In this document: piece by piece, positions 24,807 to 37,135 of the stretch | Numbering within the stretch: position 1 is the stretch's first letter | Layout: each line of letters opens with the position of its first letter | Assembly: GCF_002443255.2 (NCBI RefSeq) | Contig: NW_019211455.1 | Location: forward strand, 21,985,126 to 22,049,125 | Length of the DNA: 64,000 bases | Origin: Varroa destructor | Taxonomy: Eukaryota > Arthropoda > Arachnida > Mesostigmata > Varroidae | Direction: 5' to 3' | Made by a program: the position numbers and the translations under genes | The notes under the pieces: model-generated | Database searches by the model: none | What the model was told of the DNA's origin: nothing | Seen by the model: only the letters and a program-made list of their open reading frames with translations

Positions 24807-25273
24807 TAACCCTTTTGCCTGTCCTCAGTATCCTTTGTCGTTCTGTCGTCCGCTGGGCAATCCTGCTGACACGACCTGTAGTATTTCTTTAGCCGAGTCT
24901 TCCGTTTTCGTTCTGCTTCTGTTTCCCGCACTCGCGCTCGTGTTTCTGCCACCGATTTTTCCTGTCCATCGGCCGGAAGCAGTTGCACCGTATGAAATGG
25001 ACTGACGGCCAGCAGCCACGCACTCGTCAACTGTTTCGCACTGGGCCTCTCCTATTGCATTGAACTCGCTGATGCTTGCGATGGTGTTTTTACTGCTGCT
25101 GCGGCATTTCTTACGTTTCGGCCACTGCTCTTTAACTCACACGCCCCGTAGTATAATAATACACACAGTTTCTCGGTGACGATGATGATAGCGGTCACCG
25201 TCGCCACCGCCGTTAGCGGGACCAGGCTCAGCGTCAGCCGGTCGAGCGACCGACGACACACGACGCTCTATCG

Positions 25274-25274
25274 T

Positions 25275-25306
<32 letters not shown>

Positions 25307-25307
25307 T
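25274..25307. repeat. (TGC)n microsatellite
   Basis: About eleven TGC units. Confidence 0.97.
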
Positions 25308-25433
25308 AGCGATGGCTTCGCATTGGCCCTGCCGCTTTCAGCGGTTAGCAGAGAGGTGTCTCTCGAGCTGTTTGCTGTTGCCGCCGCCGTCGCCACTGCT
25401 AAACTCGCTAGGCTGGCTAACTGACTTGTTTGT

Positions 25434-25474
25434 CTGCCGGCCGGCCGGCCGGCCTGCCTGCCTGCCTGCCTGCA
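25434..25474. repeat. (CCGG)n then (CTGC)n tetranucleotide tract
   Basis: CCGG units switch directly into CTGC units. The CCGG part is self-complementary and CpG-rich. Confidence 0.95.
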
Positions 25475-26630
25475 ATGGTAGTCTAGTCCCCTCGTCTAAA
25501 GTCGCTTTTCACCACAGCGACGGCTACTGACTAGAATCATCAAGAAGTAGTAGTGGTAGCGGCAGCCGCGGAACACCGTTCGGTGGCCAGACGAAGCCAA
25601 CGGCCACCTAGCGGACTGTTAGTGGCCACCTAGACCCCAACCACATCGGCCAGAGCGCGGCGACGAGGACAGTAACAACAACAACAACAACGATGCTGGC
25701 GACTACGGATGCGATAGTGTCTGCCGTCGACTAAAAGAGATGCTGAGGAAAGCCGAGTAAAGTCGTTGTGTCGGCGAGAGCTGTCGCCGATAGAGAAAGT
25801 TACTGTAGCTGGTTAGATAATGGCCAGCTGGCTACTGCTATGAGATGACCGACAGCATGAACGCGTTGCGACCGCAATGACGTCGGCCGTCACAGCAAGA
25901 AACAATAACGCGGTTAGTAGGGGGCACACAGACGCTCAGCAAGAGCAGCACCGCCACCGAGGTCTGAAATGCTGTGGTAGGTCGCTTAGTTGTCTCCTGA
26001 CGCTTGCTGCTGTGGACAATTGTGCTTCTTAGTTAAAAAAGCGAGAGTTGCTACGCCGGCGGCAACGAATCAGACCATCAAACCAGCCTTCGCTTTAGCT
26101 TTGGTAGCCAATTTTCCGGCTGGCCAAAACGACAATAGCTTTGGCTTGAGCTTTAGCGCCAACCAGAGGACGGGCAGGTCGTTGTTGGTGGTTGCGTGAT
26201 ATTCGTAATGGTAGAAACGCTGTCAGTAGCGGTGTTGGAACAGGAAACGCGCCTATAGAGCGGCAACGGCGCGCGCACACACCGAAAAAAAGAGAAATAG
26301 GTAGATCGTTTGCTTCCCTTTTGTTTTTGCATCAACAGTTAAAGCTGCTGCTAATGTAGCAGTCGCAGGATGCTGAGCAGTACAGTCAGCTGCTCCCTAT
26401 TGTGGTGGTGTCGTTAGTGCAACGCTAACGGCCGCCAGCATTCCCAGTCTCTGTTCAGCTCTTCAACCAGAGATAAGGAAGCAGCTGTTTGTGACTACAT
26501 AGGTTGGTTATAGTGAGCAGAGCGCTAGCACGACGTCTAGCTGTTTCGACCACTTCTGCCAACTAGTGCTGAACCACCGCGTTAGCCTGTCTATCGTCCA
26601 CCGGCCGAACGTTGCTCGGTCTGTAGTAAG

Positions 26631-26643
26631 AGCAGCAGCAACC

Positions 26644-26699
<56 letters not shown>
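26631..26699. repeat. (GCA)n tract, about 20 units
   Basis: Near-pure GCA/CAG repeat with one ACC interruption. Reads as polyalanine in one forward frame. Confidence 0.97.
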
Positions 26700-26790
26700 G
26701 GGAAACAGCGGACGACACTCTGCGCGTTCTCCGTTGACTACGCCGGTGGCTTCTGTGGGTTGTTTTGCGGCAGTGAGCGTCGGCGGCCTG

Positions 26791-26848
26791 CTTCTGCTGT
26801 TGCTGCTGCTGCTGCTGCTACTACTACTGCCGCCACCGCCACCACCAG
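26791..26848. repeat. CTG / CTA / CCACCG trinucleotide tract
   Basis: CTG units, then CTA units, then CCACCG units, the same repeat class as the neighbouring GCA tract. Confidence 0.93.
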
Positions 26849-28481
26849 TCCTCTTGCTGCTCTCGCTTGTTGACGACGGTTTTAGCACAGCTGCGCCGTT
26901 ATTGCAGCCGACGCCGCAGCGACACTGCTATGTGAGCTTGTGAAACGGACAAGCTTTGTAAACGGCGGAGTACAATGGCGATGTGCTTGCTGCCTTATTG
27001 TCCAGTTAGTGAGTAGGGACTCGCTAATACCGTCTCGTCTGTTGGTGAACTGATTGACCGAAGGGGTGGTCGGCGGTGGCGGCGGCGGCGGGCTGATCAA
27101 CGAACTGGATAGTTCGTCGCGCGTACGGGATTTCGTTAGTCACCACGTAGGGCTTCTCTCGGCTCTTGCTCACTTCCTTACTTGGTTAATTAGGTGGCCA
27201 TAAGAAGCTTCCAAGGTAAACGCTGTTCGAACGGCGCAGATACGCGCACCCGTCGTACACGGCGGCAAAGTATTGGAGGAAAACAAAGTAAGAAAAAGTG
27301 CCCCACTTACGAAATTTAGCTTGTTTTCGCTATTACTAAGCGCTAGAGCTTGCACTCGCCGATTCTACTCGTTTAGTTTAACCGTCTGAGTGAACGGCAG
27401 CTTCTTGCAGGATTCCACAGCAAATGCTTTTTCGTGTACGCACTTATTCGCTGCCTGTTTGGGTTTTGCTTATACCTTTGGCAATAGTGTCACTCAGGTG
27501 TAAAGTGATGTCGTCGTCGTTTATCGCTTCGAACTGACTCGCACACAGATAAAGATGCAGTAGACTAGTTGCGTCTCCTTGCCGGTTTTTTCGCTTGGCT
27601 TACGTTGTTGGTTACGTGTTCGTTGCTAAACCAGTTAGCACCTGGTAAACTTAAACTAGCTGCCTGCGCAAATCACCAGACCTGGACACGCTGACAGCCC
27701 AAGATACAGCGACACAAAGCCAAAGGTATACCTGCCAGATCGTCGTACCAAATCCCTGTAACGGTGCCGATTACCGATGCTCCTTTTCCTTTTGCGAATT
27801 CGTGGTCCACGCGCGTGAGATGGTTACCAGCCTCGTAAGATATAACTCATTACTATCGAGGTATATCTGAACACTCCGTATAACTCGGGCAGGTCAGGGA
27901 CACTGTGTTGGATGTCCTTCTCTCAAACAGTTTGTTGGTAATTGTGACTTTCCCAAACTAAGAGCTACACAGCGATCACGAAAAGACTGACGGCGATGCC
28001 ACGGCAAAACCTCATCGACTGATTTTCATTCGCCTTAGCGGAGAGGACCACCAGGTCGTCTTAGATAGATGTGTTTGTCCGCCAGCGTTGAGCAGGAGCG
28101 TGAATGAGAACGGCAGACTGCGTCTTGACTTTTCGTTGCATAAAGCTACTGTAGTCGCCAATCTGTTCACGTTGCTTTGCCTATTGTGATACAAGCTTGA
28201 CGTTTGCTTGCAAGATGGTCGTCAGATGTAGGACATCGGACGTTGTCTGCGGCCTGTTTGCATTCGACAAGCTTAAACTAACTTGTCCTATCTCACGCAA
28301 AACACTACGACGCTGGGCTACACCGGCACTGTTCATTTAGTGGCCGTCACTTCATACAAGATATCGTCTTCGTCATGTAAATAGCCGCTACGATGAGATA
28401 TAGATACGTTATTTCGTTTGTTGATCTGATTATTGTAGGGTGACTACTGTTACGCTCGTTCGTCTCCTATATTGCCATTAG

Positions 28482-28774
28482 TTAATGCTTGTTTATCGTT
28501 ATTTTCCCGTTACGGCTTCGTATGTGCCGGCATTATCACTGCCGTTGTTATTGTTGTTGGTATCTCTGCTGAGCAAGTAATATGCTTGAAAAAAAGACGC
28601 GTTAGTTTCACACAGTCCACCAGTAGCGGTAGTGAGGTGTTTCCATGCGGTTACCGTAGCAGCTATCACGCTATAAACAGGGGGTACACTCGTCGTATTA
28701 GCAGCAGCAGCAGCAGTAGCAGCAGCAGCATACGACGTATGATTTTATACGGATGGACGCCGAATAAACGCTAA
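28482..28774 (+). CDS. candidate last exon: transmembrane helix and basic tail
   Basis: A strong acceptor (cgtctcctatattgccattag) opens a 97-codon frame to TAA. Near its start comes a hydrophobic span (FVCAGIITAVVIVVGISA, residues about 11-28), soon followed by CLKKRRVS, the charge pattern of a single-pass membrane anchor with a cytoplasmic stop-transfer signal. The tail has a polyserine run encoded by (AGC)n and ends YGWTPNKR. Entry would be intron phase 1. The upstream exons were not found, so the extracellular part is unknown. Confidence 0.38.
28700..28731. repeat. (AGC)n tract inside candidate exon
   Basis: AGC/AGT units reading as about ten serines in the frame of the membrane-anchor candidate. 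Confidence 0.95.
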
Positions 28775-31700
28775 CGCCCTGTTCTCAGCCGGTAAGCATC
28801 TTGCCGTCCTTCTCGTTTGCTTGCTCGTTCTCTGGCTGCTGATTGCTTCTAGGATCTGACTCTACAGCCAGTACTGCTTCTGCAGATGCGTCTACTCGAG
28901 AGAGAGAGTCAACTGTATTCATTCTTTTGTCAGTTAACGCAGTCTGTCGCTTTGTATCGGTAGCATCGTGGTGATCCTGGCCTTCACAGGTTTATTATAT
29001 TTAGTAGAAGTTGCCACTATAACAATGACAATCCACTACACTGATGGCTGCTGTTGCACATACACTGACCTTGTTGTCACCACCATTCGTATTAGGATTT
29101 TTGGTTGAAAACAAAAAAGTTACAGTAACCCCTGCCCCTTCCTATTTGATCGTTTCGGCAGGCCGGGGATAAAATGTTTGAGCGTTATGTGCTCTTGATT
29201 CTTGATTTTTCCGTTTTTTCCCCAATTCTGACTCGTGCTATCCTTCTTGACAAAATCAGCTCATTTCACAGATAACAACACCAACAGCGTACACGACCAA
29301 CAATATGCACCTGTCACACCCGACGGTCATTCACCTAACGCACCAACAACGAACGATCATAATCAATACATATACGTATATATATATGTACTTATATATA
29401 TTGGTTATAACAACAATATTGCACTTCACCACCACGAAGAAATTTATACCGGCGCGAATGTCATCAAAATCCCGCGGGACTATTGTTTCCTACGATGTGC
29501 ACAGACGCGTGCAAGGACAAATTCGCGCGGGAAATAGGCCGCGCAGGGAGTCGCCAGAAAAAAACAACAACCGCAGTAAGACTATGCAAACAAGCTAACT
29601 ATCCTAGACTAATAATAATGATAGCCGCTGCAGTAAATCTGCCGTAGCTGCTAGACTCAGCTCAGCAGACATTCGTATCTGAAAAAAAGTATGCATTTCT
29701 TTGCTGCTAATGTCGCTTGTTTCTGTCCCTGTTGGTCTAATTGTCTCTGTTGAGGTCAGGGGCCCGTTTCCGTCCCTCTGAGTGCCGGCTCTACTCGTAG
29801 CGGCAACAACAGCAGTAATAATCGAATAAATACAGCGTCGCTTTGTCACTCGGACGCCACTAGCAACGTACGAAAATGATACAGTGCCTCACCACGCTAC
29901 ACCGCAAACAATCCGTGTTCCATATTATGGATCAGAGGGATAGATCTATACAGTACAGGCCGCCTCACCACAGCTATGTTGCACACTGGCCCATCTGTAT
30001 ATAGATCTATATGTATTTAGATCTATCGTCTCCCACTCGACCGTGGCAGTAAACTAATCGTTCGTACAAGCGGGACACGACGATGCTCTAGCATCTAAGG
30101 TTTGTCAACCGTTTGTTCTTTCGATTTTCTTTTTCCGCTATCGGCTTGTTCTCGCTGCTGCTCGATGAGAAAATTCCAGTTCGACTCCTGGTTGCCCAAG
30201 GAAACAGCAGCCGAAATATAGTAATACAGAAATGTATCTGCCAGGATCTCCGGACGAAGTATCTGATACTGCTGCTGCTGCTGTTGTGCTTAGCTACGCC
30301 TACCTGTCTTTCTAGCCTTAGTGTTGTAGCCGTGCAGTAGGTACCTGCTGTGTTCCCGCTATTGGCTAGCTGGTTAGCAGATAATGCACATGGAATGTAT
30401 TGGCCTGGTTCGAGACAACGGCCAGTCGGATCCCCTTAATTTTTTTGTCGCGTATCGACCACTTTTGCCGACCACCACTGTCTATAATTGGTTTATGTGG
30501 ACCTCTTTCTGTTGTTGCTAGTTGGCGGATTAACAAATTAGTTGGTTTTATCAGGCACTGCTGCTTGATCCTGCCAGAATTTTGTTTACTTCGTACTTGC
30601 CTTCATATACCCTTTATTGCTAGCAACCTTCCCATACAGTTACCGTTGCTGCTGCCGCCGGCACCTGTGTGACAAACTATTGTCACAAATGAAACGATAA
30701 ATCCCTTGTCTACGAACACGTACACGACGCGGCGCGTCGTAGGTGACTAACTGTTAGGAGGAAATCTGGACGTCGAGATCAGATGGTCAGGTAATCAGAC
30801 AACAAACCGAGAGAGAGCTTTTTTTCGGATAGACTAAACGTAAAGATCGATTTAGACGACGTTTATTTGGTGTTAACGTTATTGGTACGCGTTAATGTTA
30901 TGTAAAGGGAACACTATCGCATACGGCACCAGGCCACCGTTGCCAGGCCAAAGGCGACGTGAGTGAAAACTGCGCCGCTTATTAAAGTGAATTCGCTCAA
31001 GACCGTCTATAGAATTCAACGGCATCAAAGGACACAGCGCCGATACGTTTATAGACAAACACACGCACACACGTAGACAGAAGTGTGGCTGTTGTTATCT
31101 TCTTAATTGTCTTTGGTGAAAACATCGATACCATGAGGGCGTTAACATTGTTTCTGGGCTGTTATTTTTGCCCTTATTAGAATTGATCTTTGAACATCAT
31201 ATTATAGGGAAAGGAGATCAGCGTCTCTCAGCACCGGAGTGACGCAGTCCTATCGAGATTGTAAATTCTCTGTTGTCCATCGTCGATTGCTAGTTGCTTC
31301 CCGTCGTACCGTAGCAAGGACACTCTCCTTACTTTTACAAGTGATCCATTCGACGTCTGACATAGCACAGATACACACACTTTTCTTAATATCAGCACGG
31401 TCGGGATCCTGCAGCACAACAAATTGAGGGAACACCGGACGGTGCGATGCTACGGCCCTACGCAATCTGGCTGAATCCAACGATAGTTTTCGTACTCTTG
31501 TCAGATACTCTCCGATCGCTTTCTTTCTGTAGCTGTACACTGCATATTCCGATACGTGAATACAGCAGTAGCGAACTCTCAGAACGAATGTCGCTGATTA
31601 GAGGCCGACAGCATCGATGGTATTGTCACCATTGGACAAAGGGGTGCCACAAGCGCCGATGATAGTAATATGTACTCGAAGCAAAATTAACCCCTACGAC

Positions 31701-31986
31701 AATAAGAAAAGGATGAGGGACTCACAGGACAAGGAAACTATGTCGCCTCCAGCTTTGAATTGGATGAGATTGATTGTATCTGTTTAGTTAATCACTAAAG
31801 CTCTCGGCCGATGTGTAACCCAGAACTGCCAGCTGCTGCATCGGCAGTGGTAGTCAAAATGCGACAATTTGGATCGAGGGCAAGACGAACCCTACTAACG
31901 ACTGGGCCGCTGACGAAATCTTTCAGGTCAGAGAATGAATAAGAGAGAAAACTAACGGCCAAGAGTTGTGATCCTGACGATCCTGG
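28775..31986. other. non-coding stretch with CTG and TA repeats
   Basis: (TA)n near 29374-29400 and (CTG)n at 30270-30286. Frames at 29235-29598, 30113-30340, 30400-30672 and 31239-31662 lack splice or composition support. Confidence 0.4.
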
Positions 31987-32280
31987 ATGAAGGCGGGAAC
32001 CTCACTTGCTATTTTTTTAGCAATAGTCGTGTGTGAGTGGCATCGTAAACTAACAGTGGTAATAGTAACTGCTGTGTTCGATACGCTAAGTACCGGGTCA
32101 GCGCAGCATACAGCTCCTTGCCCTGTTGACGCACAGATATACGCACAAAGAAAAGCTACACCCAGCAAGCGCGACTGCACAAATGAGTACCGCTTGCACA
32201 ACGGCCTTTACCGTGCGTCGTTACCCCCGCCGTTCACTGTTGAGTTATGTCTTATAAGAACGTCCTGTTATCGGTTATAA
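31987..32280 (+). CDS. ORF with signal-peptide-like start, 97 residues
   Basis: The ATG frame begins MKAGTSLAIFLAIVVC, a compact hydrophobic leader, and continues to 97 residues with further cysteines (APCPV, KRDCTN, LCLIRTSC). A KRD dibasic step lies near residue 62. This would fit a small secreted cysteine-containing protein. A minus-strand frame covers the same DNA and also looks hydrophobic at its start, but lacks ATG. No family recognised. Confidence 0.27.
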   Translation: MKAGTSLAIFLAIVVCEWHRKLTVVIVTAVFDTLSTGSAQHTAPCPVDAQIYAQRKATPSKRDCTNEYRLHNGLYRASLPPPFTVELCLIRTSCYRL

Positions 32281-32886
32281 AGACTCCGGTTGCTGCCGCT
32301 GCTGTTAGCGGTAGCGATCACGGACATTGTATCGCCATTACTTCTGCCGCTGTTGTCACTTCTCTCTTCGATGAACGCAAATTGGAGCACCGGAGCGAAC
32401 TACTGCTGCTGCTGCTCAACACCAGCACAATAAGAAGCACAACAGATAGGTAAACGGATCTGTGCTTAAGCCGTCACAGCACGTCTCATCATAATATGGT
32501 TATAGCCAGTAGCTAACAACAGCCGCCTCGTACAGCCACGATCACTCGCAGTTTCTGCTAACACAAATAGCCAGCCGGCACTCACTTGCTCGCTTCGCGC
32601 TTATAGTTGTCGATAGCGCGCCGTTGTCGCTCGCGCTCGCTTTGGCTATAGTGGCGGCGATGACGACAACGTCGACGTTCCGTCTCTCCTGTCCCTCCGT
32701 CCGGTCGTCGGACTGTCCGTCGTATGGCGGCGCTCACTGGTCGTCGTCGTCGACGACGTGGTCGCTGCTACTCACTGCTAGTGATGGTGCTGCCAGCAGC
32801 AATAGTAGCTGCAGCAATTGTCTGATTATCCGTGGTAGCGGTAGTTCCTGCCAGTACTGCTCAGTGGGGATGAAAAGACGGAGAAA
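32281..32886. other. CpG- and repeat-rich stretch
   Basis: (CTG)n at about 32402-32418 and a run of CGTCGTCG-type DNA near 32740-32765. The frame 32624-32890 is serine-rich through these repeats. Confidence 0.35.
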
Positions 32887-33225
32887 ATGAAAGCGAGAAG
32901 GAGAGAGACAGACGAACAGCAGAAGCTCACGGCTGGTCTTGCAAACACGGCGGCCGCGACCGCAGCAGAAACGGCTACACCACAACCGCCATCACACAAC
33001 ACACGCCGACGACGTCGCGGCGGCGGCGGCGGCGGCAGCGGCGGCGGCGGCGGCGGGTGTAGCAGCACTTTATTTCACACGGGCAAGGAGCAGCAGCAGG
33101 CAGACAGCAGAGTAAAGTATAGGCGGACAAATAGACCGATCGACCGGCAGTGGTGTCAGAGTAGCACAGCAGCCGCCTCCGCTGCCGCCGCCGCCGCAGC
33201 CACCGTCACCATCGCCGCTTGTTAG
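32887..33225 (+). CDS. low-complexity ORF, 112 residues, possible N-terminus
   Basis: An ATG frame begins MKARRRETDEQQKLTAGL, then alanine/threonine, a polyarginine step, polyglycine from (GGC)n and a final alanine run. It could be the disordered N-terminus of a nuclear protein or merely leader DNA. Opposite-strand frames are also open because of the repeats, so evidence is weak. Confidence 0.17.
   Translation: MKARRRETDEQQKLTAGLANTAAATAAETATPQPPSHNTRRRRRGGGGGGSGGGGGGCSSTLFHTGKEQQQADSRVKYRRTNRPIDRQWCQSSTAAASAAAAAAATVTIAAC
33016..33057. repeat. (GGC)n tract
   Basis: Two GGC runs separated by AGC, reading as polyglycine in the forward frame. Confidence 0.96.
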
Positions 33226-34224
33226 CAGATCGTTGCACCGATAGCGTAACACAGCACTCTACTAAAACGAGCAAAGGAAACAGTAGGCGACAACAGCAAC
33301 CATCTGCTGCTTCAAGTGTTAACGATACGACGCTTCTTCACGTCAGATAGGTTCACTTCAGCAGAAGGACGAGAAGTTCAGAGGCAGACGTAGACAAACA
33401 GCGTATACTACTGCTGTTGCTGCTACTGATGATGGACGCTATCGTCGTAACTCAATGGAATCGTATCAAACGTATCGCCAGTCGTATCGCTAGCGCCTGG
33501 ACACGGTACGGTCGTAACTTGACGTGCGGGCCTCTGCCTCCGATGCTAGCTTAGCTAGCAGGAACGATAGTCCGGCCATTGCTGTTCTTGTTATGATTAT
33601 CTCTGTCGACAATTCGAGTCGACTCCACGTCATTGTGTGTGTCGGCATTCGCGAGCGTAGCAGTACGGGTTACAACGACAAAGCGAGCTTCCTCTGTTCC
33701 TCTCTAACATTCGAAATTTTTCGTTTCTGTCGAACTTGAACAAACACATACCTATTTTCTCTCCTCTCTCTCTTTTTCGTTTTCTCTCTCTGTTTCTCTC
33801 GATGCGTTATTTATGCGTTTTACGACAGACGACGAAAAGACACACGAGAGTCTTTTCGCGGCTGTGTTTCGGCCGGAGTCAGACGAACTCCGCGACGAGT
33901 CCACTCTCCGTCGGCAGCTCTACTCCCGCTGATAAACAACAATTCGACTGCTCCAATATCTAGCAGTGTAGTGTACACTAGCCTACACTGCCGTCGCCGC
34001 CCTCCACAGGACTTCGCTATATATATATATATACATAAATATGTACATGTTCACGTTCATTCTTTATCTGTCTCGGCTGTTTATATTTGCACTTTCTGAC
34101 CGACATTCGTAGCGCAGCGTGGCTGGTTGAGATGCAAGGCATTGACTGGATCTTTCAGCTGTTGAAACGGCTGCAGTTGAGCCAGCTGGGCGGCGCTAGT
34201 TGTTCGCGCGGAGCGGACGACAAG
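33226..34224. other. GC-rich stretch with CT and TA repeats
   Basis: CT-rich run near 33760-33800 and (TA)n at 34018-34034. No gene supported. Confidence 0.4.
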
Positions 34225-34234
34225 ATGGCGCTGG
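34225..34234 (+). CDS. possible start codon and very short first coding exon
   Basis: The context ACAAGATGGCG matches a good initiation context, and also the AAGATGGCG core bound by YY1-type factors in core promoters. Only ten bases later comes CTGG followed by GTGAGC, an acceptable donor. A first exon coding only MAL plus one base is possible after the repeat-rich leader. The alternative is a promoter element. Confidence 0.18.
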
Positions 34235-34404
34235 GTGAGCGGTTTTCCGACCAAAGGGTCGACCGACCCACCGACGCAGCCGCCGCCGATGGCTGCTGCC
34301 GTTGTTATATTAGCGGCCGTGTAGTGGGGCTGTGGTGGTAAACGCGTTACGGCAGCTGGACAGAGGTAACGGCGGTAGCTCGCGCTTCTGCGTTCGAATA
34401 ACGT

Positions 34405-34420
34405 GCTGCTGCTGCTGCTG
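34405..34420. repeat. (CTG)5 microsatellite
   Basis: Short CTG run just before a TATAAAAA stretch. Confidence 0.9.
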
Positions 34421-34481
34421 CATATAAAAATCATATTCGTTTACTGTTATTAAAACCTTTGAATACGTAAGACTACATACG

Positions 34482-34488
34482 GTAAGTT
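34482..34488 (+). other. strong splice-donor-like site without coding frame
   Basis: ACATACG followed by GTAAGTT matches the donor consensus well, but all three frames upstream contain stops. If used, it would end an untranslated leader exon of the repeat-rich region. Confidence 0.25.
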
Positions 34489-37106
34489 ACTCCAACTGTA
34501 AAGACAGTTGTCGTGAATGCACTATAAGCACAGCTTGCTAAGCAGAGTAGTCGTCGATAGGCGAAGTGTCACCAGAGCTGAAAATTTAATAATTCCGACA
34601 GGTCTGTTCTCAAACAGCAGGAGGCAACTACCCATAGGATGCTAGCGTTGGCCAGCAGTTTACTACTGCTGTATTCATGCAGCCGTCGTCAAACGAGAAA
34701 TATAAACTAGCACAGCCAAATGGGACAGGGAAGTCCGAACGAGAAACTGACGAACTTGGCGTGAGAGGGAGCGCCAAGTAAGACTTCCTAGAGTCTTCCC
34801 TCAGCTCCTGTGACTATGCTCGTTTTCTTACTGCGCCTTCTATTCGGGGCATCGAAATTGCACAAGCAGCTCATAGCTTGCCCATTTGTATGTCCATATC
34901 GCTATTTATATATATATATATATATCAATATGCTTCGGTTGAACATTCCCTCCCTCACGTGAGGAATTTCGGTCGCAGCCAGGGAAGGGATTGCGCTTCT
35001 AACAGTTTTAACGATTCCACAAAAAAGGACACATACAATTCTGCGAAAAGGTGTAGTTAGGTCACCACGGGCTGACGAGCGATCGGTCAGATGTCCCTCA
35101 CCTGTCCATCGTTTGCTGGCCTCCATCGTCACTATTTTCCGGATAACGCAGACTTCTATGAACTTTTGCAGTAACATATTTGCGAACTCCAGTTGACACT
35201 TCGTACTAACGAAGGAAACGCAAACACACAGTAACGTCGCACCACATCAATGCGCTGAAAGGTTTGAACACGAAAACTGCAAGGATAGATTGAACATTTC
35301 AGTATTAACCAATATCATTAGAACACAGTAAGGCGTGATGGTTACGGTAAGCCACAAAAAGACGTACGCGATGAGTATGTTCATTCACTACTCCGATTGT
35401 TCTCTGTGCCTGTTTATCCACAGAGCAAGCACTCCGTAAGATAACAAGCTTTTTCTTTACTTATGGACCGATATGTATCTCCATACAGAGTAAATAGGAA
35501 CGTTAGATGTAACTGTTCGAATTTACAGCTAGTGTTCCTTTGGACGCACTTTTCGTTCGATGGCCAGTGGTCTGGTGTGTATACATGTATATACCAGACG
35601 GATCTTAGCTATATTTTGGTTTTCAGAAGTACGGATCAAACTGTATGACCTGCAAATGCTATCGCGGTTTAAAGGCGACTAGGGAAGGTCGGTCGACTGA
35701 AAAAGCTAAATTGATTGTTACATCGAATAATGCTGTAGTATAAACACACTGAGATAAATCTGAGATTTCAAGCGACTGTTCCATCTGTTTATCTTTTACT
35801 TTCATAATTTATTAAAAATTAATCTATTATATGTATAACATAATAGAAGATCACTCAGCGCCAAAGTCTACCTGGATGGATGTCTTATACGATCATCACT
35901 CTAGTATAAATAGCGATCATTATTATCAATGTTGGGAGGTATAGTTACGATACGATGCAAAAGCAGCTTCATTTGAAGGATTCACGATAAAATTATTTTT
36001 CAGTTTTTAAATTTTGAGGCCAAGAGAGAAGAACAAGTAGATTCTTACCATTAAGTAAAATGCGAGACAACATTGCGCTTAAATATAGAAGTTAATTGCT
36101 TTAACTTTTTTTTTTTAGTGTAGATCAACTTTTGCCTATTTCTGTATGTACTTATGTATCTCGTTCATAAGCCAACTTATTTCGGAATAGGTTAGTTTAT
36201 GGGTAGAGCTTGACTGTCTTGAATAATTAGAAAGCTGTCACGGGAAACGAGCAAGATTATTCGACGACAACTGACGACATACTCATTATTATAATTATTA
36301 TTATCTATAATCAGTTAGGATAATGTTAAGTGTAGTTTGTGACAACGAGCATACACTCAAAATGACGATAGTGTATCGTTATTTAATTTTTACAAAAACA
36401 AAGAAAGCCTCATGGTTCAGATTTTTCTTCGCTATATCACTTTTCAGAGATTAAAGTAACGCCCTGAGCCCTAACTTTGTTATTGACTTGTCATGCTCAG
36501 TCCAAGGATGCAATAATCAAATCTTCCAGTCGATTTTTGAACCGCACAGATAATTCTGCTTCAGGACCGTTCTTCCCTTTCATAGAGGGTGTATCCCTTC
36601 GAACTTTGGGACACGTGGTGATGGTCTACGTTCGAATACGAACGTAAATACATTTCGTTTCATGCTAAAGGCCAGGCATCTGAAACAATGCCTAACCGAC
36701 TAGGTACTGGATGTAAAAGTCGAAATACTTTTTTTAGGTAATGTTCCTTTTGTTGCATCTCCTCTGAGACAGAAGTTGTTGTAGGGCTGGACATTATCGG
36801 GCATTTTACCTTCTACTAACTCCTGGGCATGCAAGTGCGTCTGAATAGGTCTAACTTTCTTCATTTTGCTATTTCAATTAAATATCATTCGCTACTGCAT
36901 AATAAGCTCGTGTTATATCGATTTGATAGGAGTACTGCAGATTATTCATTTCAGCAGTTTTGCTCGCTACATTGAATTGTCGCAAATTTAAGTGCATACT
37001 TATTATACGAGCGAATACTACTTCGATATCTCATTGATCGAATCCAGTGATTTGTTCCCCGGTAGAAACGCTAATGGCCGGAATGGCCGTGGTGCTCTAT
37101 GGCTGT
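34489..37106. other. AT-rich stretch, nothing firm
   Basis: (TA)n at 34906-34926; otherwise AT-rich DNA with isolated short frames (34878-35177, 35463-35648). Confidence 0.4.
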
Positions 37107-37132
37107 AGTGCTCCTTAACGTTTAGGAGCACT
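37107..37132. repeat. 26-bp near-perfect palindrome
   Basis: AGTGCTCCTTAACG and its continuation read the same on both strands except for one mismatched pair (T/T across the axis). It marks the start of a GC-rich island. Confidence 0.9.
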
Positions 37133-37135
37133 TAG

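Larger units (their letters stand above)
22687..25255. other. microsatellite-rich non-coding stretch
   Basis: Contains (TA)n at 23107-23132, a CAG/TAG tract at 23697-23760, (TTG)n at 24049-24069, a short TA run near 24402 and a long CT tract at 24652-24806. Open frames across the repeats are products of the repeats. Confidence 0.5.
25475..28481. other. GC-rich repeat belt, leader- or promoter-like
   Basis: Contains (CAA)n near 25675, a (GCA)n tract at 26631-26699, a CTG/CCACC tract at 26791-26848 and (GGC)n near 27072. Open frames (26508-26943) are polyalanine or polyleucine readings of the repeats. This texture is common in long untranslated leaders of arthropod regulatory genes; that role is inferred. 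Confidence 0.4.

Noticed and set aside
24527..25030. Minus ORF of 167 codons rich in Arg/Glu/Ser
   Set aside because: Its central half is a direct reading of the CT/GCTC repeat, and the rest has no splice or start support.
26508..26943. Polyalanine and polyleucine ORFs on both strands
   Set aside because: They are products of the GCA and CTG repeats; both strands are open equally.
29374..29402. TATATA runs as TATA boxes
   Set aside because: They are part of TA microsatellites found throughout the window, without initiator context.
30879..30970. Consensus GTGAGT after GGCGAC at about 30959 as an exon end
   Set aside because: No acceptor with an open frame lies within 300 bases upstream.
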